Assembly (NCBI GenBank): GCA_000961575.1
Contig: LADP01000005.1
Coordinates: forward strand, 163,815-227,814
Direction: 5' to 3'
DNA length: 64,000 nt
Source of the DNA: Peptococcaceae bacterium BRH_c8a
GTDB taxonomy: Bacteria; Bacillota; Desulfotomaculia; Desulfotomaculales; Desulfallaceae
The notes under the pieces were generated by a model, which was given only the letters and a program-made list of their open reading frames with translations, was not told the DNA's origin and searched no databases. The stretch's first letter is position 1. The number at the start of each line of letters is the position of its first letter. This document shows, piece after piece, positions 26,156-35,837 of the stretch. The translations under genes and the position numbers were made by a program.

Positions 26156-28801
26156 CTACACCTTTCTCACGTCGTACCAATTTGGCCCTGTTTTAAGATC
26201 TACCACTAGAGGTACGTCAAGCTGCAATGCATTTTGCATATATTCGCGCACCATTTGTTTGGCCTGCTCCAATTCGCCTGCCGGCACGTCGAATATAAGC
26301 TCGTCGTGCACCTGCAATATCATCTTGGTTTCCATACCCCGGTTCTTCAATTCTTCATTTATTCTAACCATGGCCAGTTTAATTATGTCTGCGGCACTGC
26401 CCTGGATGGGCGTGTTAACTGCGGTACGTTCGCCGAAGGCACGGGTCATGCGGTTGGAACTGAACAGATCCGGCAAGTAACGGCGGCGGTTTAGCATAGT
26501 GGTGGCGTAGCCTTGGTCTTTGGCCTCGGCAATTTTGCGGCTAATGAAATCTTTCACCCCGCTGTAACGGGCAAAATAACTCCTAATATAATCGCCGGCC
26601 TCAGCCCGGCTAACCCGGATGTCTCGGGCTAGTCCAAAGTCGCTGATGCCGTAAACAATGCCAAAATTTACCGCTTTGGCCCGGCTGCGCAGTTCCGCTG
26701 TCACCTGTTCCATGGGCACCCCGAACACCTCCGAAGCAGTACGGGTGTGAATGTCCTGGCTTTTAATAAAAGCGTCCACCAGATTGGTATCCCCGGACAT
26801 GTGGGCCAAAATGCGCAGTTCAACCTGCGAATAGTCCGCCGCCAGAATCACGTTGCCTTCCCGGCGGGGGATAAAACACCGCCGGATTTTACGGCCCTGT
26901 TCCAGTCGAATGGGGATATTTTGCAAATTCGGTTCCGAACTGGATAGCCGGCCGGTGGTGGTGACATTTTGATGGAACGTGGTATGGATGCGCCCTGTAA
27001 AAGGATTAATCAGTGCGGCTAGACCGTCGATATAAGTTGACTTTAACTTGGCAAGTTGACGGTATTCTAAAATTTGGCTGACTATTTCGTGGGATGCAGC
27101 TAGTTCTTCCAACACCGAGGCATCAGTGGAATAGCCAGTCTTGGTACGTTTAATTACCGGCAAGTTAAGTTTTTCAAAAAGTATGTGACCTAACTGTTTG
27201 GTGGAGTTAATATTGAATTTCTCGCCTGCCAGGCGGTAAATTTCCAGTACCAGTTGGTCTATCTGCCGGCCTGTTTCCTCGCCCATATCACGCAGTACGT
27301 CCGGGTTTATCGCTACACCGTCAATTTCCATTTCGGCCAGTATGGATACCAGAGGCAATTCCACGTCGTAATAAAGCCTGTCCATGCCCAGTTCGGTCAA
27401 CTTAGTGTCCAGGATGCCGGTCAGTCTGCTGAGGATCTCTGCGCCGGCAGCTAGGGCGGGCTCGTCTTCTACAGGCAGTATTAGGTTCATATACTGAGCT
27501 GCCAGAGTGGATGGTGTGGTCTGGGATGTCCCGGGGTTTAAAAGGTAGGCGGCCAAAGCTGCATCGAAGGACAAACCTTCCAACCGGCGGTTGTGCCGGT
27601 GCAGCAACCAAATGGCTTGTTTGCCGTTAAAACACAGTTTGCCCGGGCGGGAGCAGGCGCACAGGTCGCCGACAAGATCTAAAGCGGCGGGCTGTTCTCG
27701 CACCGGCAGTAGATAAACCGTGCCGTTTTCAGGCACCAGTACGGCCCGGTTGATGCCGCGTTCCCGGTTGCCTTCCAGCAGCAGTGCAACCTTATCGGCA
27801 GCGCCGGCCATTTCTCTTAAGTCATGCAATGCCTGTTCGGTGGCGGGGCTATCGTAATGCACCCGGTAGGTATCTGTTCCGGCGTTGTCGCCGGACGGCT
27901 GTTTCGGGGTGCCGGGCAACCCTTCCTGGTTGCCCACCTTGTCAATGATGCTGCGGACCAGGGTTTTAAACTCCAACCGGCTGAATATTTCCAGCAGTGC
28001 CTGGTAATTTGGGCCGGGCCAGTGCAGTGTTTGGTGGTCGAACTCCAGTGGTGTTTGGCAGTCAATGGTGCCCAACTGTTTGGATAACAGCGCCTGGTCT
28101 TTGTATTCAACTATCTTATTACGCCAGCGGGGCGGCAGCCCGGCCGCGTTTTCTACGACCTTTTCCAAGGATCCGTATTCCTGAATCAACTTCATCGCTG
28201 TTTTTTCGCCAATTCCCGGCACGCCAGGGATATTATCCGACGTGTCTCCCATGAGGCCTTTGATATCAATCAGCTGGGACGGGGTGACGCCATAGCGATC
28301 CCATACCCGCCCTTCGTCGTATTCTTCAGTCTCAGTAATGCCTTTCTGGGTCAGCATTACTTTCACCCGCGGCGAAACAAGCTGCAGCGCGTCCCGGTCA
28401 CCGGTAAGAATCACGCTTTCCAGGTTGCTGCTTGCGGCGATGCAGGTCAGTGTGCCGATGATGTCGTCAGCTTCGTAATTATCCAGTTCCAAAAAGGGTA
28501 TGCGCATACAATTGAGCACTTCCTTGACCACGGGGAACTGGGGTTTCAACTCGGGTGGGGTGGCTGTACGCTTGGCCTTGTATTCGGCGTAGCTCTCATG
28601 CCTGAAAGTGGTTCTTCCTTTGTCAAAAGCCACTGCGATATAGTCTGGTTCCACCAACTGAAGCACCTTCAACAGCATGGTGGTGAAACCGTAAACTGCG
28701 TTGGTCACTGTGCCGTCGCTGGTAGACAGTGGCGGCAGGGCGTGAAACGCGCGGTGAATCAGGCTGTTGCCGTCGATGATTAAAAAACGATTATGGGACA
28801 T
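26156..28801 (-). CDS. polA: DNA polymerase I
   Basis: N-terminal FLIIDGNSLIHRAFHALPPL 5' nuclease; C-terminal DYSQVELRILAHMSGD, QVHDELIFDVP. Start trimmed to MSHNRFLIIDG at 28801 (track ORF extends to 28969). Confidence 0.96.
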   Translation of the reverse strand: MSHNRFLIIDGNSLIHRAFHALPPLSTSDGTVTNAVYGFTTMLLKVLQLVEPDYIAVAFDKGRTTFRHESYAEYKAKRTATPPELKPQFPVVKEVLNCMRIPFLELDNYEADDIIGTLTCIAASSNLESVILTGDRDALQLVSPRVKVMLTQKGITETEEYDEGRVWDRYGVTPSQLIDIKGLMGDTSDNIPGVPGIGEKTAMKLIQEYGSLEKVVENAAGLPPRWRNKIVEYKDQALLSKQLGTIDCQTPLEFDHQTLHWPGPNYQALLEIFSRLEFKTLVRSIIDKVGNQEGLPGTPKQPSGDNAGTDTYRVHYDSPATEQALHDLREMAGAADKVALLLEGNRERGINRAVLVPENGTVYLLPVREQPAALDLVGDLCACSRPGKLCFNGKQAIWLLHRHNRRLEGLSFDAALAAYLLNPGTSQTTPSTLAAQYMNLILPVEDEPALAAGAEILSRLTGILDTKLTELGMDRLYYDVELPLVSILAEMEIDGVAINPDVLRDMGEETGRQIDQLVLEIYRLAGEKFNINSTKQLGHILFEKLNLPVIKRTKTGYSTDASVLEELAASHEIVSQILEYRQLAKLKSTYIDGLAALINPFTGRIHTTFHQNVTTTGRLSSSEPNLQNIPIRLEQGRKIRRCFIPRREGNVILAADYSQVELRILAHMSGDTNLVDAFIKSQDIHTRTASEVFGVPMEQVTAELRSRAKAVNFGIVYGISDFGLARDIRVSRAEAGDYIRSYFARYSGVKDFISRKIAEAKDQGYATTMLNRRRYLPDLFSSNRMTRAFGERTAVNTPIQGSAADIIKLAMVRINEELKNRGMETKMILQVHDELIFDVPAGELEQAKQMVREYMQNALQLDVPLVVDLKTGPNWYDVRKV

Positions 28802-28961
28802 CGGAGTTACCTTCCTTTTAAATTTATGATTCAGTATTTTCCACAGCTCGGACATAAATACCTGCCTGCAGTTCCTTATTGCCCCAATTAGTCGTTTGGT
28901 TACGGCAGGACTTTGGTTTAGGGTGGTCGAAATATATAAGCAATGACTGGAGGTTGCGAAA

Positions 28962-30410
28962 ATGCCCAAACGGTTGGCTTTTCTAATAGTCCTTTTACTG
29001 GCGTTTTTTTCTTGGGTGTGGCCGGCCGTTGCGGCGGATGAGAAAAGTGAAGACCCGGCACTGATTATGGAAGTAATGGAATTGGTTCGGGATTATCATT
29101 TATATGATCCGGAGCCGGGAGTTTTAACCGACGGAGCTATCCGGGGCATGCTGTACGAGATTGGCGACCCGTATGCCGATTACTTTGACCCTGAAACACT
29201 GCAGAGTTTTACCGATTCGCTAAACGGTGATCTTATCGGTGTAGGGGTGGAACTGATAAGCCATGATGGTTACCCTGTTGTGATTGGTGTTTTCCCGGGT
29301 ACCCCCGCCCAGCGGGGCGGTTTACAGATTGATGACCTGATTATAGCTGTGGATGGCAATAGTACGGTTGACCGGCCTTTAGACGAAGTAGCCGCGGAAA
29401 TACGCGGCCCCCAAGATACCAGGGTGTTACTGACCATCAGTCGCGGGGACAAAGAGTTTGATGTGACTTTGCAGCGGGCAGAAGTACACGTGCCATCGGT
29501 GAATTATGAAATGCTGGCCGGTAAAACCGGTTATATTGCAGTAAATTCTTTTGGTTCACATACTACTGGTGAGTTTGAGTCTGCACTCAGGGAATTGCGC
29601 AGGATGGAAATGTCGACCTTAATTATTGACCTGCGGGGCAACGGGGGCGGTTACTTACACGAAGCTGTTGACATGCTGGACAATTTCTTACCCGCTCGTT
29701 CGGTGGTAGTATACAGCGTGGATAACAGAGACCTTACAGAGGAAATTCGCACCAATCAGGCTCCTACAGTGACAGATATACCAATGGTAGTGATTACAGA
29801 TCTGAACAGTGCCAGTTCTTCAGAGATTCTAGCCGGAGCGCTCAGGGATTACGGACTGGCCAGGCTGGTGGGAGGCGTTACTTACGGTAAGGGCGTTGTA
29901 CAAACAATGATTCCTTTAAGTAACGGTGGTGCCCTGAAAATTACTACAGCCAGATACCTTACTCCTGCGGGTACTGATATAGACCTTACCGGGCTGCGGC
30001 CCGATCACCAGGTGCTTACTCAGGCCATGCAAAAAGAGGTGGCCTGGCAGTTGTTAAATCCCCTTGATAATCCGAACCTCAGCTTTATAACCGGTGAAGA
30101 AGCTCTGTTAAACGGGCGTAAAACAGGTCTGATACTGGATGTGCTAAACGTGGGGGGGCGGGAGTATTTGCCCATACGGCCGGTACTGGAGTCTATGTTG
30201 TACCAGGTGTATGGGGAAGAAGAAAAATTGCGTGTAGTCGACGAGAAAAAAGAAAAAATGGAGTTCCAGATAGATGGTAATGGTTCTGTCAGTGGTTCGG
30301 ACATCATCATCAAAGAAGGAGTCGAATATATTGCCGTAGATTTATTTCCCCAGCTGAATATAAATGTTAATAGGGATGGAAAAGTTTATAAACTGGAGCG
30401 TTGGTTATAA
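28962..30410 (+). CDS. S41 family C-terminal processing peptidase with PDZ and C-terminal stalk-like domain
   Basis: GIGDPY-type motif, PDZ (GVFPGTPAQRGGLQIDDLIIAVDG), catalytic SASSSEILAGALRDYG...VGGVTYGKGVVQ; C-terminal NVGGREYLPIRPVLESM stalk-like motif. Confidence 0.9.
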   Translation: MPKRLAFLIVLLLAFFSWVWPAVAADEKSEDPALIMEVMELVRDYHLYDPEPGVLTDGAIRGMLYEIGDPYADYFDPETLQSFTDSLNGDLIGVGVELISHDGYPVVIGVFPGTPAQRGGLQIDDLIIAVDGNSTVDRPLDEVAAEIRGPQDTRVLLTISRGDKEFDVTLQRAEVHVPSVNYEMLAGKTGYIAVNSFGSHTTGEFESALRELRRMEMSTLIIDLRGNGGGYLHEAVDMLDNFLPARSVVVYSVDNRDLTEEIRTNQAPTVTDIPMVVITDLNSASSSEILAGALRDYGLARLVGGVTYGKGVVQTMIPLSNGGALKITTARYLTPAGTDIDLTGLRPDHQVLTQAMQKEVAWQLLNPLDNPNLSFITGEEALLNGRKTGLILDVLNVGGREYLPIRPVLESMLYQVYGEEEKLRVVDEKKEKMEFQIDGNGSVSGSDIIIKEGVEYIAVDLFPQLNINVNRDGKVYKLERWL

Positions 30411-30471
30411 CTGGTTTTAAGCTTGATATACCTATGGATTAACCGGTTTAACCGGGAGGAGGTGCTCTTGG

Positions 30472-31812
30472 ATGCCAGATAAACAGTCTCTGTGTGGTGA
30501 CGGTAAAAAGAAGGGATCAGGCTGCGAAAATAATAGCAATGTAATTGATTTAAGCCAGTACCGCCGGTGGCGCAGGGGGCAGCATCTCCGCAGGAGCTTG
30601 GCTGAATTTGCCGACAGCGAAATTTTCACTGAAGAAATAGACATCGCCCGGGAAATTTACTTTAGCGTATTGGATCCAGATTTAGTTGATGAAAAAGACG
30701 ATTTCCTAATGGAGCGATTTTTTGAATGGTTTATTTTTGATTACCGGATCCGCGGGAAATCGATTTTAGATTATTTCGGCATGACCGGAGGCCTTGCCCG
30801 CGATGAAAAGGTTTTGCTGGAAAAGTGGAAGCGGGCTAGGAGTTCAGTTTACCAGGTGTTACAATTAGGGAACGAATATGAAATCACCTTGCGGGACGTA
30901 ATTCGTAACAAAGATATGAAAGTTAGGGATCGTCAGGCTGCCTGCGAAATTGAACCGGGTCATATGCTGTATATTCGCGTACTGCCCCTGGGCGAAGAAA
31001 ACGAATTTTCCACCGGCGGACTGATTTTGCCCGGGTATTTTGAAAGTTATCTGCTGAACAGAGTAAAAATAGACTCTGAGGTTTTTTGGAGCAAACGAAA
31101 CCGGCGGGGTAGTTGGGACATTTATCTGCGGGATCGGGCCCATATGTTAAACGCTATGGTTATGGAGATGGGAACACTATGGGAATTGCCGGAGGAAAGA
31201 TCTGATCCTAAAATAAAACCAGACTCACAAGAAATAGCTGATGATGTTGAGCCGGGTCGGCAGCCGAACAACGTACTGGATTATTTTTATGACCGCTGGA
31301 TTAATGAACCCATGGATCTACTGATGGGAAAAACTCCGCTAGAGGCTTATAAAACAAAGCCCGGCCGTGAAAAGTTGCAAAAGCTGCTTTTAAAGCTGGA
31401 AAAAGTAGGAGATGTAGGCTCCCAACCGTCCATGGATTTATCCGTATTGTGGAAAAGATTAAGCTCTGAACAGGAGCATTCAGACACTGGTGGCAAAAAA
31501 AATATCTCTGACATTAATACCGGTGACGGGGATGTAGCAGCTTTAATTAGCGACGGTTTGCAAAGAATGGGGTACCAATCACAGCAGGTGAACAATGCTG
31601 TTGATATGTGGCGGCAATACCAAGACCTGGCCAGCCCTACCTTTAGAAAGCCTGGCGCTTGGGCAGCAGCGGTGATATATGCACTGGCCAGATCTCAGGG
31701 GAATGATGGGGTTAACCAAAACCTTTTGGCGCAGATGTTTAACGTATCTGCTACCACTATCTCCAACAACTACAGTAGCATCCGACGCACCCTCCAACTT
31801 GACGGTAAATAG
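30472..31812 (+). CDS. Uncharacterised multidomain protein with C-terminal HTH-like segment
   Basis: 446 aa ORF with upstream GGGAGGAGGTG; WINEPMDLLMGKTPLEAYKTKPGREKLQKLLLKLE motif and C-terminal PGAWAAAVIYALARSQGNDGVNQNLLAQMFNVSATTISNNYSSIRRTL. Confidence 0.7.
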   Translation: MPDKQSLCGDGKKKGSGCENNSNVIDLSQYRRWRRGQHLRRSLAEFADSEIFTEEIDIAREIYFSVLDPDLVDEKDDFLMERFFEWFIFDYRIRGKSILDYFGMTGGLARDEKVLLEKWKRARSSVYQVLQLGNEYEITLRDVIRNKDMKVRDRQAACEIEPGHMLYIRVLPLGEENEFSTGGLILPGYFESYLLNRVKIDSEVFWSKRNRRGSWDIYLRDRAHMLNAMVMEMGTLWELPEERSDPKIKPDSQEIADDVEPGRQPNNVLDYFYDRWINEPMDLLMGKTPLEAYKTKPGREKLQKLLLKLEKVGDVGSQPSMDLSVLWKRLSSEQEHSDTGGKKNISDINTGDGDVAALISDGLQRMGYQSQQVNNAVDMWRQYQDLASPTFRKPGAWAAAVIYALARSQGNDGVNQNLLAQMFNVSATTISNNYSSIRRTLQLDGK

Positions 31813-31855
31813 CGTATAAACGCAGGATTGGTGTTTTTAAGAGCGGGGTTGTTTT

Positions 31856-32497
31856 ATGAGCGTAATTCTGGGCGCGTTGAACGCGGTTTTAGAATTTATG
31901 GTACATGAAGTAACTGCTTTTATTGCCTCCCTGGGGTACTGGGGTATTGCATTGGGGATGGCCATCGAAAGCGCTTGTATACCACTACCAAGTGAAGTTA
32001 TACTGCCATTTGGCGGCTATCTGGTTTCCACAGGGCAGTTGAATTTTTTTGGGGCTGCTATGGCAGGCACCATGGGCGGCTTGGGTGGTTCAATTGTATC
32101 TTACTATATCGGTTACAAAGGTGGTCGGCCATTTCTGAGGAAATACGGCCGGCTTTTCGGCTTTTCTGAAAAACATTTCTTGCAGGCCGAGGAGTGGTTT
32201 GGACGTTACGGTGAGGCCACCGTGTTTTTTACCCGCCTGATGCCAGTAGTACGCACGTTTATCTCTTTGCCAGCCGGCATTTCGGGGATGAACTTTTATA
32301 AATTTGTTTTATATTCTTTCCTTGGTTCACTGCCCTGGTGTTTTTTTCTTACTTACCTGGGTCTCAAACTTGGCGAAAACTGGTTGGCTCTAAAACCGTG
32401 GTTCCACCGGATGGACATTTTAATCGTGGCGGGCATCCTGGCACTGCTGGCATGGTGGCTGATTAAGAGGCACCGGAACAAAAAACTCTGGATCTAA
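31856..32497 (+). CDS. DedA family (VTT domain) membrane protein
   Basis: IESACIPLPSEVILPFGGYLVSTGQLNFFGAAMAGTMGGLGGSIVSYYIGYKGGRPFL...FFTRLMPVVRTFISLPAGISGM. Confidence 0.93.
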   Translation: MSVILGALNAVLEFMVHEVTAFIASLGYWGIALGMAIESACIPLPSEVILPFGGYLVSTGQLNFFGAAMAGTMGGLGGSIVSYYIGYKGGRPFLRKYGRLFGFSEKHFLQAEEWFGRYGEATVFFTRLMPVVRTFISLPAGISGMNFYKFVLYSFLGSLPWCFFLTYLGLKLGENWLALKPWFHRMDILIVAGILALLAWWLIKRHRNKKLWI

Positions 32498-32646
32498 ATA
32501 GTTTCCCCTGAAAAACTAAGCATAACTGGGGTTTGGTGTTAATCGGAGGGTTACGTAGGAGCTCGCTCAAGCATAACGGCGAGTAGTAACCCGGAGATTA
32601 ACACCAAACCCCTTACCAAGACTTTTTCAGGAGACACTAAATAGTT
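32494..32646. mobile_element. Candidate MITE-like foldback element with flanking direct repeats
   Basis: CTAAATAGTT at 32494-32503 and 32637-32646 flank a segment with long inverted arms GGGGTTTGGTGTTAATC...GATTAACACCAAACCCC and outer CTGAAAAA...TTTTTCAG. Confidence 0.5.
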
Positions 32647-32659
32647 ACCAATAAAGATA

Positions 32660-32697
32660 AAATGCGAAGGAGAAATATCTCCTTCGCATTTTTTATT
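32660..32697. terminator. Bidirectional terminator between dedA and the deacetylase gene
   Basis: AATGCGAAGGAGA-AATA-TCTCCTTCGCATT followed by TTTT. Confidence 0.8.
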
Positions 32698-32743
32698 GGC
32701 CTTTGCTCCATAATACTTATTGTAAGTGTGACAAAAAGTTCTT

Positions 32744-33505
32744 TTAGTCAATAACACCCGGACCATGCTTAAGCAATTCAGAAACCGTCACTAATTTGTA
32801 GCCCTTTTCCCGCAGGCCGTCTATCACAGCTGGTAGTGCCGCCGGGGTACGATCACAGGTGTCACTGGCATGCATTAAGATGATGGCACCCGGGTGTGCT
32901 TTCTCCAGTACCCGGTTTATAATCTGATCCACGGAGCGGTCTTTCATCCAGTCCAGGGAATCGTCACTCCATTGGATCACTTTATAATCCAGCTCCTGAG
33001 CCGTGTTCAGAACCATATCGTTCCAGTGTCCGTTAGGCGTACGAATTAAGCGGGGACTCACCCCGGTGACCTCTTTAATGGATTCATGGGCGGTCATCAT
33101 ATCACTTTTGACCCACTCACTGCTTCGGTCGCCGTAGTTTACATGTTCATTGCCATGGCTGGCAATTTCATGCCCCTCGGCGGCCAGTCTTTTAGGAAAC
33201 TCCGGGTATTTTTTTACCCACGGACCGCTTAAAAAGAAGGTTGATTTCACATCTTTGTCTTTAAGGATATCCATTATCGGCCCCGGCACTTTGGTGCCCC
33301 AGCTTATGTCAAAGGTAAGCGCAACTATCTTTTCATCGGTTTGTACCTTGTAGATGGCGTGCGGTTTAGGCTCCACCGTAGCTGGAACGGTGTTTTGCTG
33401 CAGCATCACCACGAAAAGGACGGCGGATATAACCAGTAGTGTGCCCATCATCAAATTGCGTCTGAGCTTACGCATGTTCAGCAGGTAAATACGCACATCT
33501 TTCAC
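32744..33505 (-). CDS. Polysaccharide deacetylase family protein
   Basis: NodB motifs: VALTFDISWGTK, EGHEIASHGNEHVNY, RTPNGHWND, ILMHASDTCDRTPAALPAVIDGLREKGYKLVTVSELL. Confidence 0.92.
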   Translation of the reverse strand: MKDVRIYLLNMRKLRRNLMMGTLLVISAVLFVVMLQQNTVPATVEPKPHAIYKVQTDEKIVALTFDISWGTKVPGPIMDILKDKDVKSTFFLSGPWVKKYPEFPKRLAAEGHEIASHGNEHVNYGDRSSEWVKSDMMTAHESIKEVTGVSPRLIRTPNGHWNDMVLNTAQELDYKVIQWSDDSLDWMKDRSVDQIINRVLEKAHPGAIILMHASDTCDRTPAALPAVIDGLREKGYKLVTVSELLKHGPGVID

Positions 33506-33621
33506 CTCTTTACTCCTTACATAATTATCAAGCTGTTTAATTTTTATTTGCCTGTTATGGGCTGTATGTCCAAAGTTTGGGTTTTTGGAGATGGAAATAT
33601 TTCCAGGAAGGGTGAACGATC

Positions 33622-34758
33622 TTGGGCCTTTGTATATTGCGGGCGATGGTTTGTTTTTTTGTGTTTGCGGTGTTGTGTAATATGGGCGGCTCTTTTGCCC
33701 GGGCAGATGAATTGCGTGTAAATGCCCGGGCTGCTATACTAATGGATGCAGATACCGGACAAGTTTACTTTGCGCATAACGCAGACAAGAGAAGGTCACC
33801 GGCCAGCTTGACCAAGCTAATGACTGCCATCATAGCGGTGGAGAATGCTAAACCCGAAGAAGTAGTGGATGTCAGTAAGAAGGCGGCTAACGTTTCAGTT
33901 GGTTCAACTATTCACCTAAACGAAGGTGAGCAAATTACTCTGGGTAACCTGCTGAAAGCGGCCCTAATCGCCTCAGCCAACGATTCTACGGTGGCTATCG
34001 CCGAGCATGTGGGAGGCAGCCATGATGCATTTATTTATCAGATGAACCGAAAAGCGTTGTTAATTGGCGCCCGGGATACTGGGTATGCCAATACCAATGG
34101 TTACTATGATCCCAAGCATTACTCCACAGCCTATGATATGGGTGTAATTACTCGTTATGCGCTGGAAAAGCCCCAGATTAACGGCCTGGTACGAACCAAA
34201 GCAGCAGTAGTCAAGTGGATTAATCCCCAGGAACGGGAAGCGGAAATAACCACTACCAACCGGCTGCTAAAAAATGATCAATTGCCGGGTATTGACGGCG
34301 TAAAAACCGGCAGCACCCCACGGGCAGGTAATTGCTTAATAGCATCTGCCACCAGGGGCGAACGCAGATTAATTGCGGTGGTGCTGCACGCCGGTGACCG
34401 TTACAAAGAAGCAGCCAAACTGCTGGAGTATGGGTTTAACGAGGTGCATCCGGTGGTGATATTCCCTGCCGGCGGTGAGTTAGCCCGCGTAAACGTTAAA
34501 GAGGGTCAAGAATCATTTGTCGGAATGACCGTGGCGGATCCGGTAAGGGTAAACATAGCCCGTGACCAACTCCAAAATATCCAACTAAAGATTAAGCTTG
34601 ATGAAAAACTGAAAGCGCCGGTACGGGAGGGTCAGTTGGTGGGTCATGCCGAATTTACGGTACATGGGTATCGTTTAATTAAAGCGCCCCTGGTGGCTGT
34701 TAAGGAAGTACAACCCGAAAATTCATTTGCCCGGTTAATGTACTGGCTTTCCAAATAA
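33622..34758 (+). CDS. dacF: D-alanyl-D-alanine carboxypeptidase (DacF-like PBP)
   Basis: SPASLTKLMTAI (SxxK), ASANDSTVAIAEHVGGS (SxN), DGVKTGSTPRAGNC (KTG). Confidence 0.93.
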   Translation: MGLCILRAMVCFFVFAVLCNMGGSFARADELRVNARAAILMDADTGQVYFAHNADKRRSPASLTKLMTAIIAVENAKPEEVVDVSKKAANVSVGSTIHLNEGEQITLGNLLKAALIASANDSTVAIAEHVGGSHDAFIYQMNRKALLIGARDTGYANTNGYYDPKHYSTAYDMGVITRYALEKPQINGLVRTKAAVVKWINPQEREAEITTTNRLLKNDQLPGIDGVKTGSTPRAGNCLIASATRGERRLIAVVLHAGDRYKEAAKLLEYGFNEVHPVVIFPAGGELARVNVKEGQESFVGMTVADPVRVNIARDQLQNIQLKIKLDEKLKAPVREGQLVGHAEFTVHGYRLIKAPLVAVKEVQPENSFARLMYWLSK

Positions 34759-34762
34759 CCCA

Positions 34763-34801
34763 GCGGGAAGGAACGGCAATTTAAAACCGCTCCTTCCTGC
34801 A
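34763..34801 (+). terminator. Putative terminator downstream of dacF
   Basis: GGGAAGGAACGG...CCGCTCCTTCCTG imperfect inverted repeat. Confidence 0.45.
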
Positions 34802-34897
34802 GCCAAATCGGGTTTACCCGCCGGTGTTGGTTATCGTTTAGCAATGTACGTCTTAGAGTCCTGATAGGTATTGCGCGGGCTCGGTGGGATCTGCCAC

Positions 34898-34926
34898 TTG
34901 ACATTTTACGTGCCATAAGGCATAAT
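34898..34926 (+). promoter_or_regulatory. Promoter of tRNA-Val
   Basis: TTGACA-17 bp-CATAAT. Confidence 0.65.
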
Positions 34927-34954
34927 AAATGTTGCAACAATTGAAGTAGGCATT

Positions 34955-35030
34955 TGGGTGCATGGCTCAGGGGGAGAGCACTTCCCTGACGCGGAAGGGG
35001 TCGTAGGTTCAAATCCTACTGCACCCACCA
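34955..35030 (+). tRNA. tRNA-Val (anticodon GAC)
   Basis: Acceptor TGGGTGC/GCACCCA with encoded CCA; anticodon arm CTTCC-CTGACGC-GGAAG; T arm GTAGG-TTCAAAT-CCTAC. Confidence 0.95.
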
Positions 35031-35130
35031 CAGGCAATATTAAAAAAACTCGCCAAGTCCTAGTTAATATGGGCAGGCGGGTTTTTTAATATTTGATAAC
35101 GCTTCTCAAGTTAACAGGTCAAATGATAAG

Positions 35131-35457
35131 CTAATGGGCGCTGTTACTGTATTGAAGTCCGGCAACACCGATTATTATTAGACCAATAGAAATAATTTTC
35201 ATGGCCGTCAGTGGTTCTTTAAACCACAGTATCCCCAGTGTGACTATTAGGGCGGTGCCAAGACCGGACCACACGGCGTAAGCCACGCTGACGTCTATTT
35301 TTTTTAAGGCCATGGTTAAAGATATAATGCTTAACAGATAAAAGACAAACAAAAATACGGAAGGCAACAGTCTTGTAAACCCCTGGGAGAGTTTCATGCA
35401 CGTGGTGCCTGCTACTTCGAGCACTATAGCAACAGTAAGATAAAACAAAATATACAC
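35131..35457 (-). CDS. Small multidrug resistance (SMR) family transporter
   Basis: MYILFYLTVAIVLEVAGTTCMKLSQGF...DVSVAYAVWSGLGTALIVTLGILWFKEPLTAMKIISIGLIIIGVAGLQ. Confidence 0.93.
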   Translation of the reverse strand: MYILFYLTVAIVLEVAGTTCMKLSQGFTRLLPSVFLFVFYLLSIISLTMALKKIDVSVAYAVWSGLGTALIVTLGILWFKEPLTAMKIISIGLIIIGVAGLQYSNSAH

Positions 35458-35549
35458 TCCAATTTAAGACGTAATTTATTTTCAGTGCCTGAGAAGGTAA
35501 AAGTGTAATGGGACGATTATCATCTAACTGGGGTCTCAATAGCTTGCAT

Positions 35550-35726
35550 CTATGGATTGCACATGGTCATGATGCCCGCCATCACAAGCATAACAGCAAA
35601 TACGCCCAGGTAAATAAAGCAACCTTTTTTCATTTTTTGAGAATTTAGTTCTTGCTCAGCTAAGTCCCCGGTATTATTGTCCTTTTTTACTTCCGGACAA
35701 GAATCACAATTTTTGTCGTCTATCAA
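35550..35726 (-). CDS. Small single-TM protein with N-terminal CxxC (58 aa), TTG start
   Basis: Manual translation: MIDDKNCDSCPEVKKDNNTGDLAEQELNSQKMKKGCFIYLGVFAVMLVMAGIMTMCNP*; AAGGGG upstream of the TTG. Not in ORF track. Confidence 0.5.
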   Translation of the reverse strand: MIDDKNCDSCPEVKKDNNTGDLAEQELNSQKMKKGCFIYLGVFAVMLVMAGIMTMCNP

Positions 35727-35837
35727 AATAATATCCCCTTTGTGCTTAAGAAAGCAATATTTTTGCGCTTTACGGGTTATTGTATCATGATTGAATACCT
35801 TGAAAAAACATTTTTCTCTATCCGCCTATAAGCTAAG

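Noticed and set aside
28802-28969. Upstream extension of the polA ORF
   Set aside because: The first 56 residues are not polA-like; MSHNRFLIIDG at 28801 is the natural start, and the extension would overlap the divergent S41 gene.
35458-35550. Guanidine (ykkC/mini-ykkC) riboswitch upstream of the SMR transporter
   Set aside because: No ACGR-loop hairpin pair or ykkC conserved blocks visible in the upstream region.
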